Below are positions 51,472 to 62,697 of a stretch of 64,000 bases of DNA, piece by piece. Where the stretch lies: contig NC_090723.1 in NCBI RefSeq assembly GCF_040954835.1, positions 5,466,001 to 5,530,000 on the forward strand. The letters run 5' to 3'. The stretch is from Lepisosteus oculatus. Lineage: Eukaryota > Chordata > Actinopteri > Semionotiformes > Lepisosteidae. The position numbers and the translations under genes are program-made. Numbering within the stretch: the stretch's first letter is position 1; the number at the start of each line of letters is the position of its first letter. The notes beneath the pieces are model-generated. The model had not been told where the DNA came from. It made no database searches and was given only the letters and a program-made list of their open reading frames with translations.

Positions 51472-52620
51472 CTACACGATATCAACAAAACAAGAAAAAA
51501 AATTTCAACAAAGCCCCATCCTCTCCTTTTTTTCGGATCGGTATGACTTGCTCGTTCTAGATTAGCCATCTGCATTAGCGGTAAACATTGATCTTTTTGT
51601 CTCTATTTAAGACCTTTTACACGCGGTTATTGTAAATGTCAAATACACGAGCACTGCGCTAGCTTTCAGCACCGTCTTCAGCATGTCTCCCAGCCTCGAT
51701 CTACGTAGAAACGGTCACATTTCTTTTCGTTTTCAAGACGATACTGCTATAACGAGACGGGCCCAACCTGTTGAATTTTGAAAAGCTGCCGCCAGTCTCG
51801 GAAAAGAGATGTAACACTGCCGGCTTCCACCACAATCTTACATTACACCAGGAACACGGTGCACCACTGTGTAAAGCGGAGTGGCTGTACTTTATTCTCC
51901 ATTCCTAAACCAGGAATAAGTGGCTTTCTGACAGCGAATGCACGGAACAGCTATCGTCCATTTAATAAGAGCAACTAGACGAGGAGCTACAATACAGAAC
52001 TGCACACTGCGTTATTTCAGATGGATGTATTTCAGGCGCCGTTGAAAAATACAGTTTTGCAGGCAAGCAGTTCTCTTTATTACATCTTCCTGACTTTTAC
52101 AACATAAAAGTAAGAGTCAAAACGCTCCCCAGCAAATTTCTCTTGATATTCCCAGAGATTAAATAGTACTGCATAAACCAGTGCAATTAAGTTTAAAAGA
52201 GGTTGCATTTATTACATCTTAACTGAAACATCATTTCAGGGTAAAATTTCATCATTTCACAAAAAGTGATGTAAAATAACCACGGCCAAGCTATAAAACA
52301 CCGCGACGGGGAAAAAAGCGCGCTTACACTCGTTTAAAAACACATTTTAAAAAGGAACAAAAATGCAAAACTATATTAAAATAATTGAAAATACTGTACT
52401 GTTAAAGTGCAGAGGCAGACAACCGCGGCGATTTCCTGTTTACAATTTGCGTAGGCACTAACCCAACCCACAGGCTGCGAATCGATGGGCTGGTTACAGG
52501 AGCAACCTGGGATCGTAACCAAGAGCGACCCCTGTCGACCGGAGGGCGTTACGATTTCTAGCGGAATTTGTGATTGTGCGCAGGTTATAACAAATCCAAT
52601 CATTTTTATATATAAGCTTC

Positions 52621-52649
52621 AATAATAATAATAATAATAATAATAATAA
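52621..52649 (+). repeat. (AAT)n microsatellite
   Basis: About ten AAT units immediately left of the 5S-type SINE. Confidence 0.95.
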
Positions 52650-53205
52650 CCAGCAGCCGTGTCACCCAGCAACTCACAACTGGCAGCCCACTGAAGCTCA
52701 GCAGGTGTGAGCCTGGTCAGTACCTGGATGGGAGACTCCTGGGAAAAACTAAGGCTGCTGCTGGAAGAGGTGTTAGTGGGGCCAGCAGGGGGCGCTCACC
52801 CTGAGGTCTGTGTGGGTCCTAAAGCCCCAGTATAGTGATGGGGACACTATACTGAAAAAAGCTGCCATCCATCAGATGAGATGTCAAATCAAGGTCCTGA
52901 CTTTCTGTGGTCATTAAAAATCCCAGGGCGTTTCTCGAAAAGAGTAGGGGTGTAACCCCAGCGTACTGGCCAAACTTCTCATTGGCCCTTACCAGTCATA
53001 GCCTCCTAATAATCCCCATCTCTGAACTGGCTTCATCGCTCTGCTCTCCTCCCCACTGAGAGCTGGTGTGTGGGGAGCGTTCTGGCGCACTATGGCTGCC
53101 GTCGCATCATCCAGGTGGGGCTGCACACTGGTGGGGGTGGAGGCGATCCCCATTACCTGTAAAGCGCTTTGAGTGGAGTGTCCAGAAAAGTGCTATATAA
53201 GTGTA
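52650..53205 (+). mobile_element. Near full-length 5S-rRNA-derived SINE (SINE3-like)
   Basis: The head (about 52650-52768) is plainly 5S rRNA-like. It has an A-box match (AAGCTCAGCAGGT, 52694-52706) and an intermediate/C-box match (TCAGTACCTGGATGGGAGA, 52717-52735). A unique body follows. The 3' end aaagcgctttgagtg ... gtgctatataagtgtaa leads into a (TTA)n tail, a tail shared with fish L2-type LINEs. Truncated relatives at 17772 and 22763 confirm a family. Pol III transcription is expected of an intact copy; whether this one is active is unknown. Confidence 0.85.

Positions 53206-53248
<43 letters not shown>
53206..53248 (+). repeat. (ATT)n tail microsatellite
   Basis: About 14 ATT units forming the 3' tail of the SINE. 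It produces a spurious poly-Tyr open frame. Confidence 0.95.
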
Positions 53249-53249
<1 letters not shown>

Positions 53250-53254
53250 TACAC

Positions 53255-53478
53255 AACAGGTACAAGGCAGGGTCACCCTGGACGGGACACAAGTCCATCA
53301 CAAGAGACACACAGATACTCGCTCACACCAGGGCCAATTTCCCCAGAAGCCAACAAGTCTGCCAGTACTTCTGTGGCCTGTGGGGGGAAACTGGAGCACC
53401 CAGAGGAAACCTACACGAACAGGGGAGAACATACAAACTCCACAGGAACTGAACCCAGGCACCAATGCTAACCACTGT
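53255..53478 (-). repeat. Fish interspersed repeat (GGCGGCACAGTGG type), minus
   Basis: It contains ggagaacatacaaactccac and gggtcaccctggacgggaca, the reverse complement of the family at 40759. It lies directly after the SINE tail and about 380 nt before the DNAJC7 start. Confidence 0.7.
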
Positions 53479-53822
53479 TCTTAAGCGTCGCCTGGAAACC
53501 GTTCCTACCCTACGGAATTTCACATTTTATTTTCGTCATGGTTTTCATAGAGTTTTAGTCATGTTTGCCCTGATCTGGTGTCGGTTGGTGACGGCTGTTA
53601 TGCTGTATTGTTGTGTTGGACTCCGAACACAGCTCCACCGGCGGATAATCAAGTCTGAATCTGAAGGGATGTTGGAGCCTGGCGCCGCCACTGGAGGCGC
53701 TGTTTGCGCCTTTTCACGTCGGCGTGTAGCGGCCGTGCGGGCTCGACTCTCTCCCTCCCAAAAAGGAGAGGAAATGGGTCTTTGCCGCAGGCCGCTCTAG
53801 CGCTCGGTGATTTCTACGGTTC

Positions 53823-53830
53823 CCGGAAGT
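53823..53830 (+). promoter_or_regulatory. ETS-type site in DNAJC7 promoter
   Basis: CCGGAAGT lies 28 nt before the DNAJC7 start codon, inside a CpG-bearing block (about 53680-53850). ETS/GABP sites near the transcription start are typical of TATA-less housekeeping promoters. The start site itself is not known from sequence. Confidence 0.45.
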
Positions 53831-53857
53831 GTCTGTCTTCTCTTCCCCGGCAGTAAC

Positions 53858-53928
53858 ATGGACGCTGTTGACTGCGATGTGATCATGGATCCAGAGCCGC
53901 AAATAATGAACGAAGAGGAGCTGGCGAG
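53858..53928 (+). CDS. DNAJC7: DNAJC7 coding exon 1
   Basis: It runs from the ATG to donor gcgag/gtacaa and encodes 23 codons plus two bases, an acidic N terminus ([15 protein letters not shown]) before the first TPR. It sits about 28 nt below an ETS-type CCGGAAGT site. Confidence 0.9.
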
Positions 53929-56900
53929 GTACAACGTGGATATTTATTTCAGTCGGTAGTCGCTAGCGCCGTGACGCTCTTGGGGATAGACCGTACATTA
54001 ACAGATAAGGCTCGTATGTGGTTCTTGAGCCAAGTTTTGCCGGACTGCTTGAGGCCTACACCCTAGGACGCGGGCATGGGGATCCGTCCCGGTGTCTCTT
54101 CAGCGAGACCCGGTCAGCCGCCGGGGTTGGAAATCTGCTTTCAGCGGCCGTCTTTTACACAAGAATAAAAACAACGGCGTTGTCTACGCAGTCCGAGATG
54201 TAAACAATTATTTGAATAAAACAACAAAGGAAACCCGACATTTCCGCGAAGGTGTTTTGAGTGGCGTTACATAGTCGTCTTGATAAAACGAATCATTTGT
54301 TATTAAATAAATCGGATAGTTTTAGGTCAGGTTGTTGTATACGTCTTTGGCAAGTATTGGATTTTCCAGTGCTAGCCGGTCTCGTTTCGTTATAAAAAGG
54401 GGGAAATGGGTCACTTTGTGTAATTCGTTCTGTCGTCTCCCACAATATCTGAGTGAAATTACCTGGAGGTGTTGAAGGCCTCAAATACGTTTCTTTAGAC
54501 GTGTAGCTGGAAATACACATGAAATAAACTCCTCTGGCAAGCGCGGCTGTCTTGACAGTTAATAAGAGCGACAGCACAGAGCGACCGAGTGAGACAACAG
54601 TGTTGTTTGTGCGCCCTGCTTGTAGTTGTGCTGTCGTTTGTGTATCAGCGGTGCCTCTTCCTTCTGCGGAGAAGTAATTCACTTTGTTTGAACCCGGAAA
54701 GTCGGGTCCCCGAGTAGAATGATCTCTTCCATGTGCTGTCTTCATTTTAGGTAACACGGTAGCAACTGGAATCGCGATATTCCAGTTTGTAGATTGGCAT
54801 GTTTTTATTGGTGGCATCCGTCGAGTATTTGTTGTAGAGGAGTCATTGAAAGGAATTTCCGGCAACGGGACTTGGGATCTGCAGACTCTTCCTTTATAAA
54901 CTCCCATACAGTCAATACATTATGACTTTTTTCTAGTTCGGGAACTGTATCAATGGGACACCGCCGTCCTGTCCCAGTAGCTGCACGCCGTGGTTGTCCG
55001 GCTGGTCAGCGCAGCGGGCGAGGGACAGCTCCGGGAATGATGAGATGGGGGTGGGGAGTCTGTAGAGGTCGGCTCTCACCAGCCTAAAATCGAAAGCCTG
55101 ACAGCTGAAACAAAACCGAAACCGATTTTAAGTGGACCTTATTTCCGCTGGCTCCAGGCGGACGTCAGATTGACTGCAGCACACGAATCAACCCGGGAAT
55201 ACAGCGTCACTCCAAAAAAGCACGGAACACCGATCCTGCGCTTAAATCGTTTAAGTAGTTTTTACATTGCGGGTACGAAAAGCAAACCCAGGATCCTCAC
55301 TGTGGGTGGCGAAGGTGCGCTTCAGAGTCCTTGCCCAATCATACTACCCAGCACTGAGTGAATCGAAGTACCTGAAGAAACGCACTCTGCTCTTTCCCTG
55401 TGATATGCTATATTATGGCAGGAAGATGTATTAAGTCACTATGTGTTTCTGTGCATTATTCCTCTTATATGGTATAGATACATGCCTTGGCAATGACTGG
55501 CACCGTCCCACTCTGACAGAACGTAATAGATTCTTCTGTCTCGTTTTGTTGTTGTGCTCATACTTGTATTTAGTGTGACATAGGCATAGGAATTGTGCCA
55601 ACAGGAAAAGCCTGATGGAAAAACATCAATTACAGTTCAAGACGGGAATCCGATCATATCTTCTTTACTCAGTAATCGCTGTGGAACAGAATCAATCAGT
55701 AGTGGAATTTAGTGTCTCACTTGTGGCCTTCGGAAACCATAGATCTGGCTCAGGGTCATCCTTTGTTTTTAGGGCTTCCAGGGTTTGTTTCTTTTGTTTG
55801 GTGAGGTCTTGCTGCTGTACTGAAAAATGGACAAGCTGGAGGAAGACTTGGGGTAGAGAAGGAGGTGTCAGTTCCAGACTCCATGATGCAAAGAGATCTT
55901 CTCAGTGAAGAGATGCTGTGACAAAAGCGACAGATTCGTTATCAGATCAGGGATGTTAGTGTTTCATATATTGCCTCTCCATTTGGAGAAACGTTTCAGA
56001 AAGCTTTGCAGTGACATAGTGGTGTCACAAATGGGGCATTTTTTGTTCCAGGCTTCAAGCCAGTGTGAGCCACTGTAGTGTGTGATTTATACAGTGTTTC
56101 TCTATTGTAACTGTCATAGAATGCCACTGTTTGCCTTTATTTTTTTTTAAAAGGCAGTGGTTTGGAATTTGGTGTAGTGCTTGAGCACTTGAGTGTTGGT
56201 ACAACGAGCCTGTATCTTTTGACTCTTCATGCAGAATTATCTATTCATTTCGATTCATATCTATATTCATTACTGTGTAAAGTTAACCAGCCATCCGACA
56301 CTTCACATGGTGTAAATATAGCTGCACAGCATGGCTTAAGAGGAGCACTTCAATATGGACCTCTAGCACCATTGCACTACAAATAGCTCCTGTAAATTGT
56401 GATATGCGGTTCAGTATCTATGCTTGAAAATTATGCTCTCACTTGCATTTCACAGTACTGTCCTTAGAAATCTTATATAATTTGACCTTGGCCTGTCTGA
56501 GCTGCATAATACTTGCCCAGGTTTGCTTTGATGTTGCGCAGGGCAGTTTAGAGATAAATAGTTCTGGATCGCTTTAGAGCGAGGTCTCGGTTCTTTCTGT
56601 AATGATGCTGCGCCTCTAGATGATGAAGGAGAGTGCGTTTAATTTTCAGCAGTAATCTCAGAGCTTCCTCAGGCTAGCTCGTGACACAGTACAGTGCCAA
56701 TACAGTGCATGTTTGTTCCAGAGAGGTGACCTATATTTCAATTGATACAGTGCACCAAGGGACTGGTGGCCTGGAAGAAGGAAAAAAAACAGTTATGGAT
56801 GGAGGGTAGAGTGACTATTGATAGTTTTTGTCTCTGCGGCCTCATCATAACACCTCTTGTAACCGGTGGGGTTAATTCACCAGCCCCTAGAAGCTTCCCC

Positions 56901-59900
56901 ATGACTGATAACACCAGCTGGCCACTCCCCTGACTGGTCCTGCTCTTTCTATGTATAGACCCAGAGAGGGGGGGTAATGCACTGCTCTCCTGCTCTACTG
57001 TAATGAGTTTTGTGCCAGGCATGTTTTGGAGTTGATTTGCACATGGGGGAGATTTAAAAGGTGTAGAGCCCTGTAACTGTCAAATTAAATCATGCCAACA
57101 GCCAGTTTGTTTTCTTGTCTCCCCAAAATGTGGTGATTTGAAAAAATTAAAAATGAGTAGAGACAAAAAAACTATTTAACCTACAGCCTGTACTGCTCAA
57201 ACAGGCAGAGTTGGTGCTGTGAGCTTCCTGTGATTTCTAAGGCTACTCCAAAGGCTGAACCAGTCCAGCTTCTCTAATAGGACAACTTAAGTGGCTGGGA
57301 AATATGATCGGTAAAATATACTGCTTCCTATTAACGTTGCAGCTCTTTCCTTCTTAGTTTTATTTTAAAATGATCTTGGTGAATAAGGACAGCTGATTTT
57401 CAGTGAACTAGTTCTGGTCTGACTGTTTTATGCTTTAGTTTTACAGGTGCATTCAGGAAACATTAAAAAATGATTAGCCTTATAAGCCATTACACTTGGT
57501 TGTTTAAAACATTTCTGCATTCGCCTTACACAAGCAAAGATAACCTCATTGTACTCTTAGGCATGCCTTTTATGAGACAGTGAGTCAAAGTAGATTGAGC
57601 TGAGATCATGGGTCAGTTGGAGGGACTTAAAATGGTGCCATCCAGTGATAGGGTTAGCTGTAATGCAGCGATAACTGTCCTTTTCCAAGTGTTGCCCAGT
57701 TCAGTAATCAGCACTGCCCTTGTGAGCTGGGAAGTGAATGGTTAAGCTTAGAGAAGACGCTGCAATCCTTGATAACTGTGGACACCTGCTTGCTTGGGTG
57801 TCCATTAATTTAGCACTTAAAGGTCAGCAGTGGTGCAGATGAATACCGAACTTTACAATCAAAGGAGAACCTCCCATTTTCAACTTGTGGCTTGAGAACA
57901 GGGGTCTTTAATTGACTCTATCCTGCACGTTTTGATTGGATTTCAGGTTTAATTTTTTTTTAATATTGTATTAACATCTTAACATCTGCTCTCAACACAA
58001 AAAAAAACAACAGCAAAATGCTTGGTGTTCACATTAACACCACTGTGCCGATGTGGTGTCTGGGACAAACTAGCTAAGCCACATTCATTAAGGAAGCTTC
58101 TTAGGATTTTTCAACAATAAAAGAATGAGACAGGCATGTCTGTATCCTTTCTTTCTGCCTCTTGATTTGTAAAACCTTTATGAGCTCTGGGCTCGGGGGA
58201 ACCTTGGCCTTTTCCTAGTGCTAATAGAAGGACATCAGCGCTGTTTCCTTACTTTCCACAGGCCTGTAGGTTGCCTCTTTGAAGCACAACATTGCTAATA
58301 GTTTTATTACAGCCTTATGTGAATACATTGTTTTCAGTAGACAGACTTAATATAAATCCATCCATTCATTTTCTAACTACTTCATCCGATTCAGGGTTGT
58401 GGGGGACACTATACAGGACAGGCACAAACACAGTGCCCTCATGCACACTCACACCGGGTTCCCAGGTAGCCAGTTAACCTACCAGTATGTCTTTGGACTG
58501 TGGGAGGAAACCCATGTGAACATGGGGAGAACATACAAACTCCACACAGATAGCACCCCAGGATTTGAGCTCTGGGTCCCAGTGCTGCAAAGCAGTAATG
58601 CTAACCACTGTCCAACTGTGCTGCCTGACTTAATATGGATGCTTTTCTTTTTTGTGACTATAGGGAAGCTGAATGCTTTAAAGAACAAGGAAATGCCTTT
58701 TACATCAAGAAGGATTATACTGAAGCATTTAACTACTACACAAAGGCCATAGGTAAGGATGCCTTGGCATTGGTCTTTGATCACGAGGGATTAGGTTTCT
58801 CCCCCAGTGACAGGTGGAAACTGCTGTCACGCTGCTCTTTACCGAGTAGAATGATTTTCTCAGGAACAGATTAGCCTGATGGTTTGCAGAGTTTTTAAAG
58901 GTGTTGTTCAAGTATAGGGGAAGCAAAAGCAAGGTTGATGTTTCTGTTCATGGGTCCAAAAGGTCTCTTGATGGGAGTTGTCGGATCTTAATTGCTGATT
59001 GACAGTTTGTGCCATCTGGCCCTTACTGTTCCCAAGGGTCAGGGAGGGCAGAATTCGCTGGACCAGTCAGGCAGGACCAGTCTCTGCACTGTGTCACAGT
59101 GTCCTTTCCTGGCAGTAATCACATTGGGACTGCCTGAACTGAGGCTTTTGTACATGACCAAGGTATCCTAGGCAGCGGAGCTCCCCGTCACTTTAGTCCG
59201 CCTCCTTCACAGTGATCGGTGCGGCGAGAAATAAAATTTGCCAGATTTAAAAAAAGATTGTCATAAATGTGATATAGAAGCTGGGGCAGATACAGATATT
59301 GAAGTATAAGTTAAGAAAATGTTGCTGAAGAACTGACAGGGTATTTTAAGTAATCCTTGTTCCGCCCAGCTGGTTTTTTTCCTCGCAGGCCTGTGTAAAA
59401 GAAACGACGTTAACCCCTGTGTCCGTTTGCCATGGCAGACGCTTGCCCTAAAAACGCCAGCTACTATGGAAACAGAGCCGCCACTCTGATGATGCTCAGC
59501 CGGTTCCGGGAGGCCCTGGAAGATGCCCAGCAGGCCGTGCGGCTGGACGACTCCTTCGTCAAGGTATGCAAGAGGGCATCGCGCGGGCCACTGGAGGCGG
59601 GCACCCCCGGCACCTGCGGCTGCAGGGCTTTTATTTTGCCCGACCCTTTTATTTCCAGATCGCCCTGTCAGCGTGTGTGCACTAACAAGAGCCCTTGATG
59701 CAGCACGAGCACCTTCTGAATTCTTAGGGTTTTCAGTTGGTGTGGAGTTTTGTGGCTGCACTGATAAGGACCATTGAGTGCAACTGGAAAGTGACATTCT
59801 TTGGGGACTACAATTCAAATGCCAGAAAGAAATACAGGTGGCACAAGGAACTGTCCTAATATTGTCGAGACAATTTAAATTTGTTGTTAAATGCCTGAGT

Positions 59901-62697
59901 TCAGTTCCTTTTAATCAATTCCTTCTTAGCTGAAAGTGCACTTCAGTGTTGTTGTGCTCTAGACATCTAAAGGTTATCACACATCTCTGTCTTATGTAAT
60001 TTCATGAGTGAGATATAGTTCTGTATGCATCATGGATCATAATTTTCTTGTAGACTATTATTCCGCTTTCATCTCCATTCTGAGTGATTTAGAGATCAGT
60101 TTACTTTGTGTAGGAATATATGGGGTAATGCCTGGCATTTATTCTTCTGTGCCGTAGCTTAGTAATAATGTGGCTTTTTAATTTACATTGTGTTAACCTT
60201 TAATTACTTTCAATGTAATTACGTTTAATTAACCTTTTATAAAAGGTCTTTCCCCCCTTTCTATTTCTTGCACGTGTTCCGCATGGGTTGTAGGGACATC
60301 TCAGAGAAGGGAAGTGCCACCTGTCCCTGGGTAACGCCATGGCAGCCAGACGCTGCTTCCAGAAGGTTCTAGAACTGGAGCCAGACAACAGCCAGGCTCA
60401 GCAAGAGGTGAGTCCAGGACCAGCTCCCTGTAAACTACTGGAATCCCATCTGGCAATTTGGAATTGGTTGCAGATCCTAAAACCTTTGTGAGAGTTGAAG
60501 CAGCTTGCAGTACATTACAGTTACAATGCTAGTTTAGATTGTGCATTACTGCAATAAACTAGGCAAAAATCACAGAGTATATTCACTGGTGTTGAAGTTT
60601 AGGTGTAAAGACAAATTGTTGTCAATTTTCATGATTGCCTTCCAACTTTGCAGCTGAAAAATGCAGACGCAGTGCTGGAATATGAGAAGATGGCAGAGTT
60701 TGACTTTGAGAAAAGGGATTTCAGGAAGGTACGTGTCATCCCTGACTCACCGTGCCTTGGATCTACTTTTAGAAAGCAAATGGAGGAGTTTGAGGGTCCT
60801 GTGCTGAAGTAAAGATCTTTGCATGCTTATGAAGTAGAGTACTTTTTTCACACAAATTAAAGTTCTGCCTACAGAGCTCGTGCAGGGATTACAAGGGTAA
60901 TGTTTTTCTTCTGTTAAAACTAGTTATTGGGAAAAGTGCAATGTACTAGTAAGGCCTCATTTAGAATTGTGCACAGTTTTGGTCACCGTGTTATAAAACA
61001 TATATTGCTGAACTGGAATAGGTCAAGAGCAACTGAGGGGTGCCCTACTCTCGCAAGCTACAGGTACTGAACCTTTTTAGTCTTGACGGAGAAGACTGAG
61101 GGTAACTGACACAAGTGTTCAGCATCCTCAAAGGCAATGATAAAGTCAACCCAGTGGACAGTGAAACATGAGCCACAGGACACAAGAGGAAGCTGTGTTT
61201 TATTCCTTCCATTCGAGCAGCTGCTGAAGATCTCCATGTTTGCACATGTAATAAGACTGTTCTCCCACTGGTTGTCTGCAGGTGGTGTTTTGTATGGACC
61301 GTGCCTTGGAATATGCCCCCGTGTGTCACCGCTTCAAAATCCTGAAAGCAGAGTGCCTGGCCTTGCTGGGGCGCTACCCTGAAGCCCAGTCTGTAGCCAG
61401 GTGGGGGTTATGGGAGTCTGCTTACCGCACAGGAGAAGTCTGACGCCACATGATCTGACTGGTGATCCCTTCACATTACAAGAGGGCAGTGTTAGTGAGC
61501 AAAAAGACGTTTCATTCAGGGAAAATTTCCTTAGATTTCTCCCATCCAGGTACTGCCCAGGCCCGCACCTGCTTAGCTTCAGTGGGTTGTCAGTTGTGAG
61601 TGGCAGGGTGATATGGCTGCTGGCATATGTTGATTGTATGTTATCGAGATGTTGGTATGGTACATTGATGCTTTTGAGTCTTTCGCACGCCTTTTCATTC
61701 CAGTCTGCTTCTGTGCTGCTCGGCCGCGTCTCAGCTCTCGTCTTTTCTCTCCCAGCGATATCTTGCGGCTGGACTCCACGAATGGCGACGCGCTGTACGT
61801 GCGCGGCCTGTGCCTCTACTACGAGGACTGCATCGACAAGGCCGTCCAGTTCTTCGTGCAGGCTCTGCGCATGGCCCCCGATCACGAGAAGGCGCGGCTG
61901 GCGTGCCGAGTGCGTATGAAAGCAGCTCCCGTCTTCCTCACAGCCTTGACATAGTTCATTTGATGTGGCTGTAGAGAATTGCTTGGTTTACGGTTTTTGA
62001 AGAATCACCTTTTTTATTTTTCTGTCCTTTAAAAGTAAATTACAGGGATGTACAGTACCAATCACGGTAGAGTGCCTGTTACTAAATGAGCCTGATCTTT
62101 TTAAAGTTAAATATTCTAGTGCTAAGTTGTGGTATTACAGCCACATAACACTTGTTTATATCTGTTTAAAATGATGTGATTTGTGTGCCTGCTTCATGCA
62201 TTGAAGTGGACCTTGCCTAAAACAAGGCTACTCACTAATACATAATTGTTTATGATGTATATGAAGTGTTTGCTAAATTATGCTTAATGTATCAGTGATT
62301 CCTCTTCTGTTTACCAACTAGCTCATTGTCTTAATATTTTAGGAGAGCAAGTGCATGTAAGATATAAAACATGGTCAGCAGTCTAATTCTAATTTCAGTT
62401 GAGATTGTGAACTAATCATTTGAAAATATGAGTTATGAGAAATGCAAAGTCTTTGACTGGTATAAGTTTGTGATGTGTTTGAAAGCCGTCCTGATCACGG
62501 TGATGTTTCTGACTGTGCCTTCCCCTCTTCAGAATGCCAAGGCGCTGAAAGCGAAGAAGGAGGAAGGGAACAAAGCCTTCAAGGATGGGAACTACGAGGT
62601 GGCCTACGAGCTTTACTCTGAGGCACTACAAATAGACCCCAACAACATCAAGACCAACGCCAAGCTCTACTGCAACAGGGGCACTGTGGGCTCAAAG
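53858..62697 (+). CDS. DNAJC7: DNAJC7 (TPR2), HSP40 co-chaperone, 5' part (exons 1-8)
   Basis: Eight coding exons join in frame: 53858-53928, 58664-58752, 59439-59563, 60294-60407, 60654-60728, 61282-61400, 61756-61909 and 62533-62697. They encode 304 residues of a protein of about 494 in human. DNAJC7 is a cytosolic co-chaperone whose TPR repeats bind the C termini of HSP70 and HSP90 and whose J domain triggers HSP70 ATPase (family knowledge). TPR units are clear: the first begins near [20 protein letters not shown], the second at [14 protein letters not shown], and later ones at [13 protein letters not shown] and [20 protein letters not shown]. The sequence stops in the TPR after [14 protein letters not shown]. 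The remaining TPRs and the J domain with HPD lie beyond the window. The start codon has a good context (taacATGg). Confidence 0.97.
53929..58357. other. DNAJC7 intron 1, main part
   Basis: The 5' 1.3 kb is fairly CpG-rich and may hold promoter or enhancer sequence. A 204-codon antisense open frame (54907-54293) has no recognisable domain. Otherwise nothing seen. Confidence 0.5.
58358..58624 (-). repeat. Fish interspersed repeat, minus, next to DNAJC7 exon 2
   Basis: From ccatccattcattttctaac to aaccactgtccaactgtgct it is the reverse complement of the family at 40759, including ggggagaacatacaaactcc. It ends about 40 nt before the exon 2 acceptor. Confidence 0.75.
58664..58752 (+). CDS. DNAJC7: DNAJC7 coding exon 2, TPR1
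   Basis: The acceptor tttgtgactatag precedes 58664 and the donor gtaagg is at 58753. It encodes [20 protein letters not shown] and the rest of TPR1 up to TKAI. A fish interspersed repeat ends about 40 nt before the acceptor. Confidence 0.96.
58753..59438. other. DNAJC7 intron 2
   Basis: Intron of 686 nt bounded by gtaagg and ggcag. Nothing else recognised. Confidence 0.7.
59439..59563 (+). CDS. DNAJC7: DNAJC7 coding exon 3, TPR2
   Basis: It lies between catggcag and gtatgc. Asp is completed across the junction, then [19 protein letters not shown] and ending VRLDDSFVK. It leaves in phase 0. Confidence 0.96.
59564..60293. other. DNAJC7 intron 3
   Basis: Intron of 730 nt bounded by gtatgc and ttgtag. 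AT-rich second half, no feature recognised. Confidence 0.7.
60294..60407 (+). CDS. DNAJC7: DNAJC7 coding exon 4, TPR3
   Basis: The exon has 38 codons, phase 0 at both ends, between gggttgtag and gtgagt. It encodes [20 protein letters not shown] and ends NSQAQQE. Confidence 0.96.
60654..60728 (+). CDS. DNAJC7: DNAJC7 coding exon 5
   Basis: The exon has 25 codons between aactttgcag and gtacgt. It encodes [20 protein letters not shown] and RDFRK, a conserved inter-TPR helix of the family. Confidence 0.95.
60920..61205 (+). mobile_element. Non-LTR LINE fragment in DNAJC7 intron 5
   Basis: It contains taaggcctcatttagaattg, cacagttttggtcaccgtgt and gaacctttttagtcttga, then ggacacaagaggaagc. These are DNA of the LINE reverse transcriptase C-terminal region (RPHLEY, FWSP, LNLFSLE, TRGH blocks) with frame-breaking changes. 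It fills about half of the intron. Confidence 0.7.
61282..61400 (+). CDS. DNAJC7: DNAJC7 coding exon 6
   Basis: It lies between ttgtctgcag and gtgggg. It encodes [20 protein letters not shown] and the TPR helix [12 protein letters not shown], leaving in phase 2. Confidence 0.95.
61756..61909 (+). CDS. DNAJC7: DNAJC7 coding exon 7
   Basis: It lies between cttttctctcccag and donor gtgcgt. It encodes [20 protein letters not shown] and ends [12 protein letters not shown]. It is more GC-rich than its surroundings. Confidence 0.95.
61910..62532. other. DNAJC7 intron 7
   Basis: Intron of 623 nt from gtgcgt to cttcag. AT-rich, nothing recognised. Confidence 0.7.
62533..62697 (+). CDS. DNAJC7: DNAJC7 coding exon 8 (last in window)
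   Basis: The acceptor cccctcttcag precedes 62533 and the donor gtatgg is at 62698. Its 55 codons begin [20 protein letters not shown] and end CNRGTVGSK in phase 0. The next exon is not seen in the remaining 1.3 kb. Confidence 0.95.

Larger units (their letters stand above)
51472..53857. promoter_or_regulatory. Divergent NKIRAS2/DNAJC7 promoter interval
   Basis: The two genes point away from each other across 2.4 kb. The first noncoding exon of NKIRAS2 and both transcription starts must lie here or nearby, but I cannot place the NKIRAS2 one. The right end (53680-53857) is CpG-rich; the middle is filled by a 5S-type SINE and a second repeat. Confidence 0.6.

Noticed and set aside
51459..51575. 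Upstream in-frame extension of NKIRAS2 to ATG at 51575.
   Set aside because: The extension crosses a probable splice acceptor and has no family similarity; [11 protein letters not shown] is the family start.
53169..53484. Open frames with runs of Tyr, Ile or Asn.
   Set aside because: They are translations of the (ATT)n tail of the SINE and the adjoining repeat.
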